DNA of 64,000 bases, taken from assembly GCA_904063045.1 (NCBI GenBank), contig CAJFCJ010000001.1, positions 1,061,501-1,125,500 of the forward strand, given 5' to 3'. Shown here piece by piece: positions 1 to 10,649 of this stretch. The position numbers were made by a program, and so were the translations under genes. Below the pieces are notes generated by a model. It was given only the letters and a program-made list of their open reading frames with translations. It was not told the origin of the DNA and searched no databases. This DNA is from Dimorphilus gyrociliatus (lineage: Eukaryota > Annelida > Polychaeta > Dinophilidae). Position 1 is the stretch's first letter; each line of letters starts with the position of its first letter.

Positions 1-865
1 GAAAAAAATTATCTTTACCTAGTTGTTTTGCTTTACTTTTATACGCCATTGTTAAATCGGAGGGACTTAAAACTCCATCAGACGGGACCCACACACCCCC
101 TATCAACCCTTCAGGATTAAGAAGGGAGCATTTTTCTTTAAGTTCCGATGGTGATAATACTTCAGCATGTATACCCATGGCCCTAAACAACAAAATATAT
201 AGATTTCAATTGTAAACATAGGCTGTAGAATATCTTACTTTGCATTTACAAAAGCCCTTTTATAATAAGTCATTCTGCTTGCAGTTCTTGCTAAATATAG
301 CGACCCACATTCTTTCCAACCTGAAATTCAAGTTTATTGAACAATAAATTAAATAAATCATTTTTTAACAAAGAAATTTGATAGAATTACTTATTCCTAA
401 TTCTTTTTCCAAATCAGTGTAAAGGTCTCGACCATATTTCGAGAATTTTGATTCAATAGAAGTTCCACGAAGCTGGCCAATTAAACCAGCAGCATGCCAT
501 GTCGTACCACAAGTTAATCTTTAATATCGGTTGCAAAAGGTATTTGGGGATAGGAGATTGTTATAATTGTGAAAATACAAACTGTCCTTGTTCCAATAGT
601 ACAACATCGCTGACACCTCTTTTAGCTAAATGATATGCCAAAGAACATCCTACAACGCCTCCACCAGCAATTACAATCTAAAATGGACAGACATTATGAA
701 ATTTTTCTGTTCTTTATAAATAGCAATTTCACTAACTCTACTTGAAGATGGAACTTGCTGTTCTTTAAATCTAAGAGAACTGCATAAGCTAAAATGCCTT
801 AAAATTTTATTGCTGATTAACAGATGCTTATGTAAGCCTAAGGCCTTTCCATGACTTGACAGCAT
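1..865 (-). CDS. SARDH: Sarcosine dehydrogenase-like mitochondrial flavoenzyme, N-terminal part
   Basis: This is the 5' part of a gene that runs off the left edge. On the minus strand the exons are 865–737, 677–583, 518–391, 320–239 and 182–1. Introns are 56–70 bp with GT–AG ends, and phases join cleanly. Residues 1–43 look like a mitochondrial targeting peptide (Arg/Lys/Ser rich, no acidic start). A Rossmann FAD motif follows ([19 protein letters not shown]), then [12 protein letters not shown]. In known sarcosine and dimethylglycine dehydrogenases the His of this TTWH motif carries covalent FAD. Its presence argues against the related PDPR, which lacks it. Expected role is oxidative demethylation of sarcosine, passing electrons to ETF in the mitochondrial matrix. 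DMGDH is the main alternative. The folate-binding C-terminal domain lies outside the window. Confidence 0.75.
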
Positions 866-1349
866 CCTTCGGCGGTGAACGAGCTACATTAAGCTTCAAT
901 GAAAGCTCTTTTCATTCTTCCTATATATTATAAGTTAGTATCGTCTGCTAAATCTTCCGATTGGCTTCTACCGAAACCATACTATCTAATTGTTTGGTTC
1001 CGTATTCCTGAAAAAAATTTAAAGAGACTCTTATGTTTGATATTGTTCGTACTCTGTACGAAAAGGTTTTTGTATATCTTTAAATTGACGACATTGACAA
1101 TTACTTTTTCGAAACAGAAATATTCAATAATAGCAAAAGGAATATGACATGAAAAATGTTAGGTTACAAATTTATTATAAATTGTCATGGCCACATTTTT
1201 CTTTAATGTTATACCATTGTAAAAAACAAAACAAAAAATCCTACAGCTGTTATCAATATTTATAATAATCTATTGAAAACTGGTAAACTTCATCAAATCT
1301 GTTTTTCCTTTTCTTATTGAAAAAACTATATTTCAATAGCATATCCAAA
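866..1349. other. Intergenic region between divergent SARDH-like and CARD genes
   Basis: This 484 bp AT-rich spacer separates two divergent starts and should hold both promoters. An 82-codon open frame at 899–1147 has no family features and is not called. No clear motif was seen. Confidence 0.5.
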
Positions 1350-2036
1350 ATGGATGAAAATAGATTGGTTAGAAACGTATTTGAAACTCTATCTGAGCCA
1401 CTTACAGATAAGTTAGAACCTCAGTTTATAACTCCTTGTTTGATATCAAAAGGTGTCTTAAGCATCGACGAACAAGCTGATGTTTTATCAAATTCCACAC
1501 GACGACAACAAGCTATTTGTTTGATTTCATTCCTGTCTCGCAAAGATGTAAAAGCTGTGGAGGCGCTCTGCTCCTGTTTATCGAGAAATAATGATACAAA
1601 GCTTGCAAGCGAGATAGTAAGAGTTTTCAAAAATGTAAAAGAGAAAATTCAGAACGAAGAAAAAAGAAATGACATTACGGACGCTTTCCAAGAGTATCAA
1701 ATTGAAGAATTACTAAAAACACTAAATGAAGAAGACTTGGAAAAAAAAATAGGTGACAAGCTGTATTTTGAAATGGCTAATAATATGACCAAATCAGAGA
1801 TACAAAAATCCCTCTTAGATTCAGAGGTACTGAGGATGGTTGATTTTGAAGCCGTTGAGACTAGCTATCCTACAGATGTGTTTAGGCAAAAATATAAATT
1901 GATTGACAGTTGGTTTGCCAGACAACCAGAAGAACTCAATCTGAAAGACTTTATAGAAACTATTAGAAAGCGCATTCCATATAGTGATAATTTCAAGACA
2001 GCTATTTCTCAATATGTGAAATCAACGAAGGCTTAA
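1350..2036 (+). CDS. CARD-containing adaptor with possible second death-fold domain (CRADD/RAIDD-like)
   Basis: Single exon, 228 residues. The start is the ATG at 1350 in context CCAAAATGG; the upstream in-frame TTG is not used. Residues 1–90 have the spacing of a CARD: an LVRNVF helix, a 'LISKGVLSIDEQ' turn, then 'RRQQAICLISFLSRKDVKAV', much like the CARD of CRADD. A charged linker follows, about 95–135. The last 90 residues contain 'KLIDSWFARQPEELNLKDF', which resembles the late helices of death domains (W, then L-x-x-L/F). A CARD plus death-domain layout would make it an adaptor joining an initiator caspase to an upstream death-domain protein. The CARD is fairly secure; the second domain is inference. 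A short gap of about 200 bp leads to the next gene on the same strand. Confidence 0.6.
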   Translation: MDENRLVRNVFETLSEPLTDKLEPQFITPCLISKGVLSIDEQADVLSNSTRRQQAICLISFLSRKDVKAVEALCSCLSRNNDTKLASEIVRVFKNVKEKIQNEEKRNDITDAFQEYQIEELLKTLNEEDLEKKIGDKLYFEMANNMTKSEIQKSLLDSEVLRMVDFEAVETSYPTDVFRQKYKLIDSWFARQPEELNLKDFIETIRKRIPYSDNFKTAISQYVKSTKA

Positions 2037-2234
2037 AAGCCTTAAATAACAATAATTTATACTATTTGTTTGTTTGATCAAATGATTAGATCACAAATTT
2101 TTTTCAAATCTTGATTGTCTAATAAAAACAATAACTAAAATATCAAAACTTCATTAAATGCAATTTGAAAACAGGAACCGGAAATAGGCTGGGATGTCTG
2201 CTAAAGGATATCTAATAAGCCAAAACAATTGGAA

Positions 2235-3074
2235 ATGTCTTTCAATGAGATATACGAACGTTATCGGGATGGAAGAATATTTGTTGGAAACCTACCCAAA
2301 TCAATCAAAAGTAAAAGATTAGATAAAATGTTTCGAAAATTTGGAGAAATTGAATTTATTGATGTCCATGACGGGGGCGAAAGAGGGCCTGCATTTGCTT
2401 TTATATGTTTTGAAGATCCGCAGGTACCTTAGTCATTTATCTACACATATTAATATTAAATTTATTAATGAAGTAACTCAAATTAAAATACTGAATCGTT
2501 TTTTTATAATTCATGAGATTTGCTTTCATTTAATATTTCATTTTCAAAAAGGATGCTGAAGATGCTATTCATGCCCGAGATGGCTATGATTATAAAGGAT
2601 ACAAACTGAGAGTAGAATTTCCAAGAACGCCACGAGATTATGTACCTCGAAGAGACCCTACTATTGATCCAAATCGGGATAGATCTAGATCAGGTTCAAG
2701 ATCACCAAAATCACGACGGTGGTGTACTGGAGCTGGGCCTCCTATGCGTCGACCTGATCAGCGGGTTATAGTTTCAGACTTACCTCCTGGGACGACATGG
2801 TATGACTTGAAAGATCACATGCAGGTATTGACATATTTGTACTCTAAATATTCAATAATAGAATTTAATTTAGGAGGCAGGAGAGGTATGTTTTGCTACT
2901 GTTTACGAGGACGGAAATGCTGGATTTGTTGAATACTTTCGCTTAGAAGATATGAAAGAAGCAGTAAGGAAAATGGACGACACGAGGTTTATGTCCAGAG
3001 AGGGGACCATATCATATATCAGAGTCAGAGAGGATGAAAAATGGAAGAAAGACGATGAACATAAAGATGACTAG
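2235..3074 (+). CDS. SRSF1: SRSF1/SF2-like splicing factor lacking the C-terminal RS domain
   Basis: Three exons, 2235–2423, 2552–2824 and 2874–3074, all phase 0, giving 220 residues. RRM1 has RNP2 'RIFVGNLP' and RNP1-like 'GPAFAFICF'. RRM2 is the SRSF1-type pseudo-RRM. Its diagnostic heptapeptide SWQDLKD appears as TWYDLKD in '[10 protein letters not shown]'. The inter-RRM linker carries a short RS-like run ([13 protein letters not shown]). The protein then ends at [14 protein letters not shown]-stop with no RS tail, where SRSF1 normally has about 50 RS residues. No RS-coding exon is visible before RPL18A, which ends convergently at 3220. Expected role: binding purine-rich exonic enhancers in nuclear pre-mRNA splicing. 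The start ATG is at 2235; the upstream TTG codon is ignored. AACCGGAAAT upstream is an ETS-type promoter motif. Confidence 0.85.
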
Positions 3075-3219
3075 TACTCATGATATTTTCATCGATTTTT
3101 GTAAAATTGTAAATGTTTTGCTTAATTTTTCGCTTTAAATTATTTTGATACGAAATACAAAATAACTTGTAAATTGAACGTAATTATCCTTATTTCAAAC
3201 TGTATTCGACGTTCCCACC

Positions 3220-4158
3220 TCAAAAGAAAGTATGAGGTCTCCTAGTGCTGAATCTAGGTTTATGCAAGTTCTTGCAAATACGGTGTGGTAGCGGAAACTT
3301 AATCTTGCTATCATGAAATTGTTTGATGTGGGGTCGACGACATTTTGAAGACGGCACTATTTCAACTCTCATGATTTGGATAGAGCTGGCTCTGGCGCGG
3401 TGACGAGCTCCCATATCGCGATCTGTAATTGAAAGACACGATTAGATTTTCATGCTTTAATAGGCTTGTCGCAGGTTCGGTTCACTTCGTTTAACCTTAA
3501 AGCTAACGAAGGCGACGAATCGCTTTAATTTTCGACTACAATTTAGTTCGACTACCAGAAGTTTCAGCACCGAACGAAAGGGATAAGAGTCGATTGTATA
3601 AACTCGCAAATAGCAAAAACTACTTACAACACTGGGTAACAGCTCCAGAGGTTGTCAAATCCCGATATTCTCGGTACATGTTGTGAATACCCGATCGGGA
3701 AACGTAACGCAACCATATGCCGAAGTTCTTGATGACCGACGGTCTCTTTTCGTAAATCTATAAACAATATCAATGGTTAGGTGAACTTGCCGCTAATAAA
3801 AATGCGCACCCTTTGACAGCAAACGATTTCGCCTTTAGTCTTCTTCATTTTCTTAAGGTTCGAGACGAAATACCAATAACGGGATTTCGCGGTACAAATG
3901 TCCGTAGCGAAAATCCTCATTTGGTACAGAGGAGGAACCCTGTTTTTTGGGGTCGGGAGGGCCCTTCCAACGATCTTGTATTCTTTCAGCTGAAATCACG
4001 TGGCCAATGTTAATTTGTCGAAAAAGCAAATTTTTGGATTAAAAAAGCAACACGTTTATGTATAAACATTTTGTAATTAAAATGGACTATAAATTTTTGC
4101 CCAGTTCGGGGTATTTTAAGAGAAAAGGAGATAAACTCACTTCACTGCGAACTTTCAT
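3220..4158 (-). CDS. RPL18A: Ribosomal protein L18a (eL20)
   Basis: Four exons on the minus strand: 4158–4141 (MKVRSE), 3989–3810, 3757–3628 and 3422–3220. They give 176 residues, the same length as human RPL18A. Conserved blocks are '[11 protein letters not shown]', '[16 protein letters not shown]', 'NFGIWLRY', '[19 protein letters not shown]', '[11 protein letters not shown]' and 'KIKFPLPHR', ending RPHTFF. The product is a large-subunit (60S) ribosomal protein. The tiny 18-nt first coding exon is placed by the donor GTGAGT and exact length match. The 5' leader is a pyrimidine tract, as in TOP mRNAs. The gene is divergent from CNEP1R1 and convergent with SRSF1. Confidence 0.96.
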
Positions 4159-4170
4159 GGTGGAACAACC

Positions 4171-4181
4171 GGAAAAGGAAG
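4171..4181 (-). promoter_or_regulatory. Likely 5' TOP tract of RPL18A
   Basis: On the minus strand CTTCCTTTTCC begins 23 bases before the RPL18A ATG. A C followed by an uninterrupted pyrimidine run is the 5'TOP signature that places ribosomal-protein mRNAs under LARP1/mTOR control. The transcription start is inferred, not seen. Confidence 0.5.
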
Positions 4182-4415
4182 ATCGTAGCGCGTTGATCCA
4201 CGAGATTTCAAAATTTAGCTCCGCATTGAATACGCGCCTAAATTCAAACAAATATTTATCTCTCTTTTGAATTTTGCCCTTTGTTGTGTGTAATAATCAT
4301 GTTTTTGGTATGTCATCAAAGTATAAACACCAATCGAATATATTTACTAATTGTTGCTTAGATTTGAGCAAAATTCTAAAGTGAATATTAGTTATAAGGT
4401 TTAAGAACAATTTAG

Positions 4416-4424
4416 AGATGGCGC
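4416..4424 (+). promoter_or_regulatory. CTCF-like core AGATGGCGC in RPL18A/CNEP1R1 divergent promoter
   Basis: Exact AGATGGCGC, matching the CTCF core consensus AGRKGGCRS. It lies between two head-to-head genes. The upstream ATG at 4418 is inside this motif, one reason to prefer the later ATG as the CNEP1R1 start. Confidence 0.4.
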
Positions 4425-4459
4425 TACTTGAACTCGCTTCCGATATTCTACTTCCTGTT

Positions 4460-5187
4460 ATGATGAGCCGTGGTAGAGACGAACAAACTGAAGGTTTAAA
4501 TTTACTTCAGATACTGACTTTTATATTTTGATTTATGCCTCAACATATATTCATTATATCTTTTTATTCGATTGTCTAGATTTGAAGATCTTTGAAAAGC
4601 GTTTGACTGAAGTAATATCGAGTTTACAACCTGCAACTAGATGTTGGAGATGTTCGTTTAATCAAAAAAATTTAAATAACTTATATAATCTTTTAATTCC
4701 TTAAATTTAGTGGCCCTATTTGTAATATCAATATGCACATCACTCGGAGCATATTATTGGCTCTCTGATCCTCAAACGTCAGAGGTTGTATAATAGTTTG
4801 AATGTTTAACATTACAATTCGCGATCTTTTCAGGTAGGGTTTACGGAATCCCTCTTTAATCATCCTCTTTTTACCATAAGTTGTTTAATATTTATGGCTC
4901 TCTTCTTTTGTGGTATTCATAAAAGGGTTGTTGCCCCTTCTATGTATCCTTTACAATTTGCAAAAATTTGTCTTTACTTTATCTACTTAGGTAACAAAAA
5001 AGTAAAATCCTTAACATTTTAAAGAATTGCAGCAAGATGTCGAACTGTTCTAGGTGACTATAATATGTCATGCGATGAGGTAATAGTTCTTGCAGTCAAC
5101 TTAAAAGTAGCCAAAGTGTAATTTGTTGTTTTTTTTAAATAATAACAGAGGGGAAAATTAATTTTAAAACCGAGACCGACGACTTGA
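4460..5187 (+). CDS. CNEP1R1: CNEP1R1 (TMEM188), regulatory subunit of the lipin phosphatase CTDNEP1
   Basis: Six small exons: to 4493, 4580–4651, 4711–4784, 4834–4943, 5025–5079 and 5149–5187. From the ATG at 4460 they give 127 residues (human 125). The alignment is strong throughout: '[20 protein letters not shown]', '[10 protein letters not shown]', '[20 protein letters not shown]', 'YNMSCDE' and the end 'GKLILKPRP'. Two hydrophobic hairpin segments ([33 protein letters not shown]) are the nuclear-envelope/ER membrane anchors. The partner CTDNEP1 dephosphorylates lipin and so limits membrane lipid synthesis. An in-frame ATG at 4418 would add 14 residues. I favour 4460 by homology. AATAAA signals lie at 5216 and 5325. 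Confidence 0.95.
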
Positions 5188-6146
5188 ATTTTAAAGAAGA
5201 TTCTTGTTGCTGTAAAATAAAAACTATGGGAGTACATGTTTTGAATATACTTTTAATGTGTAAATATGTGACGTCTCATTCTATTGAGCAAAGGAAATGT
5301 TAGAGTTTATAATGGATATGAAAAAATAAAATTCGTTCCTTCTATTAAGATTTCTACGTTTTTATAAGAAATATACTGAATCAAAACTACGAATTTCTTA
5401 AACTACTGAAAATTACACAACTTCGAAAGCTGTCTTTTTAATTACAGCTAATTTACCCATTACGCTATGTAGTATTTCGAAGTTATATCAATTAAAATTT
5501 ATGAGTACTTCAGGAGCTCCCTTCAAATCAAGTTTTAGAACTTCATTATACCGGCTGTTTTAGATATTTTCACCTCAGTAAAATAGTACTTAAACACACA
5601 AGCAGCCAATATGTTAGAAAAATGAGCTTGCAAGTTAAAATGTAGTTAAATTTCTAAAAATATATGGAAACCCCTGCTGTAAAAAGGATTTAATTTCCTA
5701 AAAATATTCACATTTTTAAATTCAATTTTTATTAAAATTTGACAATAGATGGCGCTAAAAATTTTAACTAATACTTAACGTTAAATATTCCTTATTTAAA
5801 AAAAATAAATTTTTAAAGGTAACTATTTGTTAAAAAAAATTTTTTACAATATTTATTTTTCCCCTCGGCTACCATAATGCAACATTCAAAATGGCCGCAT
5901 GGAATGAATTATTTTAGACATTTAACAAACTGAATTGTTCTAGTGAAGCGGCCTTTTGAATTTCAATATTTATACGGTAATTATTTATAAATAGGTGCTA
6001 CTATCTAATCCCGTTGCGTAGAATATTTGGAAATTTTGAAAAACAAACTGATTAACTATCTTTGGTTCATCCCACTCGGATATTTATCATTAATCCGGAA
6101 AATTATTAATCTGTTATGAATACAGTGTGCAAAGAATAATCTCAAA
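5188..6146. other. Intergenic region, CNEP1R1 to kinesin
   Basis: About 960 bp of AT-rich DNA. It holds the CNEP1R1 poly(A) signals at its left end and the kinesin promoter at its right. There is one exact AGATGGCGC at 5747–5755 and an ETS-like CCGGAA near 6096. No coding signal was seen. Confidence 0.5.
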
Positions 6147-9100
6147 ATGTCGTCTGGTGACGAATGTAGTATCAGAGTAGTTTGCCGTGTTCGGCCCTTA
6201 AATTCTATTGAGGAGGCAAACAATAGCAAATTTGTTCTGAAGTTTCCATCTGCTGACAGTATAGGATGTGGGGTTAGTAATTTTTACAAAATTTCTAACT
6301 AATTTTTATTTTAAAATATTTCCCTGTAAACCATATGTATTTGTTAAGCATATGGCGCTGATTGATTATAATTGTATTAAACGTGTTTTACTTTTTTAGG
6401 GTAAAGTATATACATTCGACAAGGTATTCAAGCCGCAAGATGATCAGGAGACCGTCTATACTCAAGCTGCTAAATCTATTGTATCGGGTATGTTGACCAG
6501 ACGTGTAACAATGAATAAAAATATTATTCGAGATATTATTGTTAAACAGACGTGCTAAATGGGTATAATGGAACCATATTCGCTTATGGTCAGACCTCCA
6601 GTGGTAAAACACACACGATGGAGGGTCAAATTGGTGACCCTAGTCTGGAGGGTATTATCCCAAGAATTGTAGATGATATATATGCCTTCATCTACCAAAT
6701 GGAGGAAGTTGTTGATATAAATATAAAGGTTTGAACGCTTTACTCACGATGTTATTTATATCTTATCACTACAATGTTAATTTGTAGGCGTCTTACTTTG
6801 AAATTTATATGGACAAGATTCAAGATTTGCTAGATATTAGTAATAAAAATTTATCTGTACATGAAGATAAAAATCGAGTTCCTTATGTGAAAGATGTAAC
6901 AGTGGTTGGATGCGGATCTCCTGACGATGTAATGGATATAATAGCGCAAGGAAAAGCAAACAGACACGTAACAGTAACTAGTGAGTTGTTTTTCAAAAAT
7001 TTTGGACATAATTTTAATCCCAAAAACTTTCCTATTTGTCACGCAGACATGAATGAACACAGTTCAAGATCACATTCCGTTTTCTTGCTCAAAGTTGAAC
7101 AAGAAAATCCGAAAACAAATAAAAAGCTATCCGGTAAACTTTATCTAGTCGATTTAGCCGGCTCTGAAAAAGTTGCTAAAACCGGCGCCGAAGGCTCAGT
7201 TCTTGATGAGGCGAAAAACATAAACAGATCTCTGTCTGCTCTTGGCAATGTTATTTCTGCGCTAGCCGATGGAAATAAATCCCATGTCCCATACAGAGAC
7301 TCAAAACTAACTAGAATCCTTCAAGAATCTTTGGGAGGCAATGCTAGGACAACGATGATTATATGCTGCTCTCCCGCTAGTTTCAATGAGTCCGAAACTA
7401 AAAGTACTTTGCAATTTGGACAGCGAGCCAAGACTATTAAGAATAAGGTTGTTGTCAACGAGGAATTAACAGCCGAAGAATGGAAGAGAAGGTATGAAAA
7501 GGAAAGAGAAAAGAACCTTAAACTGAAGAAAATGGTTGACAAATACTTAGATGAACTTCAGAGATGGAGGCAAGGAGAATCTGTTCCGACAGATGAACAG
7601 GTTTCTCAAGCCTCTGCTGTATCCGGTGCTGATTCATTAACTCCAATTGAACCAGATGTTAGCTCTAGTGCAATAATTGCAGCTGGTGGAGCAGTGTCTA
7701 ACGAAGAACTTTCGGTTCTTCAAGCTGAGAAGTTGAACTTGTACCATCAATTGGATGACAAAGATGATGAAATTAAGAATCAATCTCAACAAATTGATAG
7801 CCTTCGAGAACAACTGATTGAACAAGAAGATATGATGGATAGCACTAAGAGAGATTTTGAAAATCTTCAAGTAGAAATGCAAAGAATGCAAAGTGAAAAC
7901 GAGAGTGCAAAGGAAGAGGTAAAAGAAGTGTTGAATGCACTCGAAGAATTAGCTATTAACTACGATCAAAAAAATAGCGAGGTTGAGAGAAAATCTCAGC
8001 AACTTGAAGATATTGCTGAAGATCTTGAATTAGCTAGATCTAAAGTGAAAAATTACGAAATGGAAATGAAACAATTGAAGGATATTAATTTACATTCAAG
8101 AAACAGAAGTTTGGATATGATGTCTCAATTCCTCAAGGAAATAGGAGAAATGGCAACATTTGTCAATGGAGAGAATTTGAGTGTACCTACATTTACCTCA
8201 ATGGATAAGATTGAGGAGGAATTTACTCATGCTAGGCTATTTTTAAATAGATTAAAGACAGAAATGAAAAATGTGGCTAGTCGATGCTCTCAAGTTGAGA
8301 CGCAGCAAACTGAGTTAACAAAGGCCCTAGAAAGTAGAGAAAGAGAGTTATCTGAAAATAAATTAGTCGTTCAACAACATGAAGCAAAAGTAAAATCTGT
8401 AACAGAATTGCAAAGAGAAACTGAACAGAAAAAGCGTCAATTAGAAAGCGAGCTGGACAACTTAACGGATGAAATGGAGCAATTGAAAACTCAGAAGGAT
8501 ATTTTAGCTAGAGAAGAGAAGGAACGTTCAATGACTGCTGACGAAATGAAAGAGGCGCTGGAAAGACGGCTCTCTGAACATCATGAGCAACATACTAAAC
8601 AATTGTCTGGATTGCGAACAGAGATTTCAGACAAAGAAAGACAGCTTGAAGAAACAAAGGACCAACATCAAAAATTACAATTGGTTCATGAACAATTAAG
8701 TGAAGAGTTGGCCAAGTTAAGGGTAGAAAATGCTGAGAAAACTCAAAAATTAGGTGTACTATCTCAACAAATGGAAAGACAAGACCAAGCGAAGGCTGAC
8801 CTTAAAGGTCTGGAGGAAACAGTAGCTATGGAGCTTCAAAAGTTACATAATTTAAGGAAATTACTTGTAGCTGACTTACAAAATCGTGTTAAAAAATCGT
8901 CAAAGATTAGTGTAGAAGAAGACGATGGAGCGGCTGATGCCGGAGGTTCTGTTGCTCAAAAACAGAAGATATCCTTCCTAGAAACAAACTTAGAGCAGCT
9001 GACAAAAGTGCACAAACAGCTCGTAAGAGATAATGCTGATCTAAGATGTGAATTACCTAAATTAGAGAAAAGATTAAGGGCTACAATGGAGAGAGTAAAG

Positions 9101-9325
9101 AGCCTGGAAGGAGCCTTAAAGGAAGCTAAGGAAGGAGCTATGAGGGATAGAAAGAGATATCAGAGTGAAGTCGACAGAATAAAAGAAGCTGTTAGACAAA
9201 AGAACTTGCAAAAGAGAGGTCATATGCCGATGATTTCTAAGCCAATTCGAACAGGCCAAAATTTAAATGCGGCTGCCATCGGAGCTATGAGAGCAACAAG
9301 ACAGCCTCATCATAGCAACAACTAA
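6147..9325 (+). CDS. KIF5: Kinesin-1 heavy chain (KIF5)
   Basis: Five exons: 6147–6272, 6400–6487, 6550–6728, 6788–6980 and 7047–9325. They give 954 residues (human KIF5B 963). The motor domain has P-loop GQTSSGKT, switch I NEHSSRSH, switch II DLAGSEK and '[17 protein letters not shown]'. A neck follows, then a long coiled-coil stalk of about 400–880 with a Ser/Gly/Ala-rich break near residues 390–430. The tail has [16 protein letters not shown], the equivalent of the autoinhibitory IAK tail but with ISK. It walks to microtubule plus ends carrying vesicles, mitochondria and RNPs. The last intron, 6981–7046, is 66 bp and free of in-frame stops, so its retention would insert 22 residues just before switch I. 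Spliced out, the reading is VTNMNEHSS, exactly as in the family. Confidence 0.97.
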
Positions 9326-10480
9326 TTTTGTAACCATCTAGTCAGCTTTCAAAGAATTCAACTACGTATTCTTATAGTTTTAGTTTTTCTCTTATATAAA
9401 AATGCGTACTTGTGAGGCTTTGAATTTTCGATGAACTTTTTTCGATCAAAGCCTCATAAGTTATTTGGGTTTGTTAGTTTATACTTATTTACTCATTTAT
9501 GCCTTTATTTATCTAAGAGTCGAATACTTAATATCTATAAAAAAGAGAATACTGCATAAGATTTCTGGTCGTATGTATTAAGTAGGTTCATTTAATTTAT
9601 TCTTGCAAAAAAAATATTTGGATGGTCGTCATTTAAAGAAAACTTCCTATTTATTGTGCCTGTTTTTTGTTTAAGAGAACGCATGGTTATTGTATGCCAT
9701 TTTTTTTCTTTCCATAAAGGTTTAGGGAATGCTTATTCGCTTTGAAGTAATAAAAATGGTTCCGTAAAAAAATAAAAATACTTTCAACCTATCCAGCGTA
9801 CAATGTACTGTAAAAAATAATTACTATAAACATTAGTCAAAATTAATAATCTCTACGTCATTGTTATTTAATTAGAGCACAAATGTAACTATTGTTTCAA
9901 TATACTAGTAGAGAAAAAAATACAAGGTAAAATTTTCGCTATTCGTGAGGAACGAAGTGATGATTTGGCTAAGTTAATGATAGAAAATGCTGAGGAATCT
10001 CAAAAATTGAGTGTACCATCTAACAAATGGAAAGACAAGACCAAGCGAAGGCTAATCTAAAATGTGAATTACCTAAATTAGACAAATGATTTAGGGTTAT
10101 AATGGAGAGAGAAAGGGCCTAAAAGGAACTGTCAGAGATAAAAAAAAAGATATCATAGTGAATTCGACAGAATAAAAGAACTTGCAAAAGAGAGGTCATA
10201 TGCCAATGATTTCTAAGCCAATTCGAACAGGCCAAAATTTAAATGCGGCTGCCATCGTGCTATGAGAGTATCAAAACAACCTCATCATAGCAACAACTAA
10301 TTTTGTAATCTAGTCAGCTTTCAAAGAATTCAACTACGTATTCTCATAATTTTGGTTTTTCTCTTAAACAATGAAAAAATCAATAATCACTACGTCAATT
10401 AGAATATTAATGTAAATTGTTGTTTTTATATATTTATAGAACAGAAAAAACATAAGATAAAATTGTCGCTATTCTAATCT
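8700..10480 (+). repeat. Decayed tandem duplication of the kinesin 3' end
   Basis: Unit 1 (about 8700–9948) covers the last stalk and tail codons, the stop, the 3' UTR and downstream flank. Unit 2 (about 9949–10480) repeats it in the same order with large internal deletions. The longest near-identical stretch is the tail, around 9215–9355 against 10190–10345, continuing through the stop codon into 3' UTR. The segment 'ctacgtca…ttcgctattc' recurs at about 9850–9946 and 10390–10475. Each copy ends at matching flank, so the duplication was direct and head to tail. Confidence 0.85.
9949..10300 (+). pseudogene. Kinesin-1 tail pseudogene fragment
   Basis: This is the coding remnant of duplication unit 2. 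It matches codons from about 8697 of KIF5 onward, loses about 220 bp equivalent to 8817–9037, and then resumes through the tail to the same CAACAACTAA stop. Frameshifts and stops are present: AAATGATTTAG replaces the AAAAGATTAAG codons, and one base is lost after GCTGCCATCG. There is no motor domain and no promoter of its own. It is not expected to make protein. It may be transcribed as an extended 3' UTR. Confidence 0.85.
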
Positions 10481-10649
10481 AATGCGATCTCTTGTATTTA
10501 TGCTCAGATGAAAAAAATGCATCTAATTTGAAAAACTACTTTTAATACCTATTTTCCTACTACGATCGAAGATTTTTTAAAAAAAAGCATTCAAACTTTT
10601 TCAAGTAGCTAAAAATAAAAAGTTATTGTCATATTTTCATTTTCCACTC

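Noticed and set aside
899-1147. 82-codon open frame on the plus strand
   Set aside because: It lies in a promoter region, has no family features or splice context, and looks like chance AT-rich coding.
4058-4270. 70-codon open frame
   Set aside because: It overlaps the first exon and leader of RPL18A on the other strand; shadow frame.
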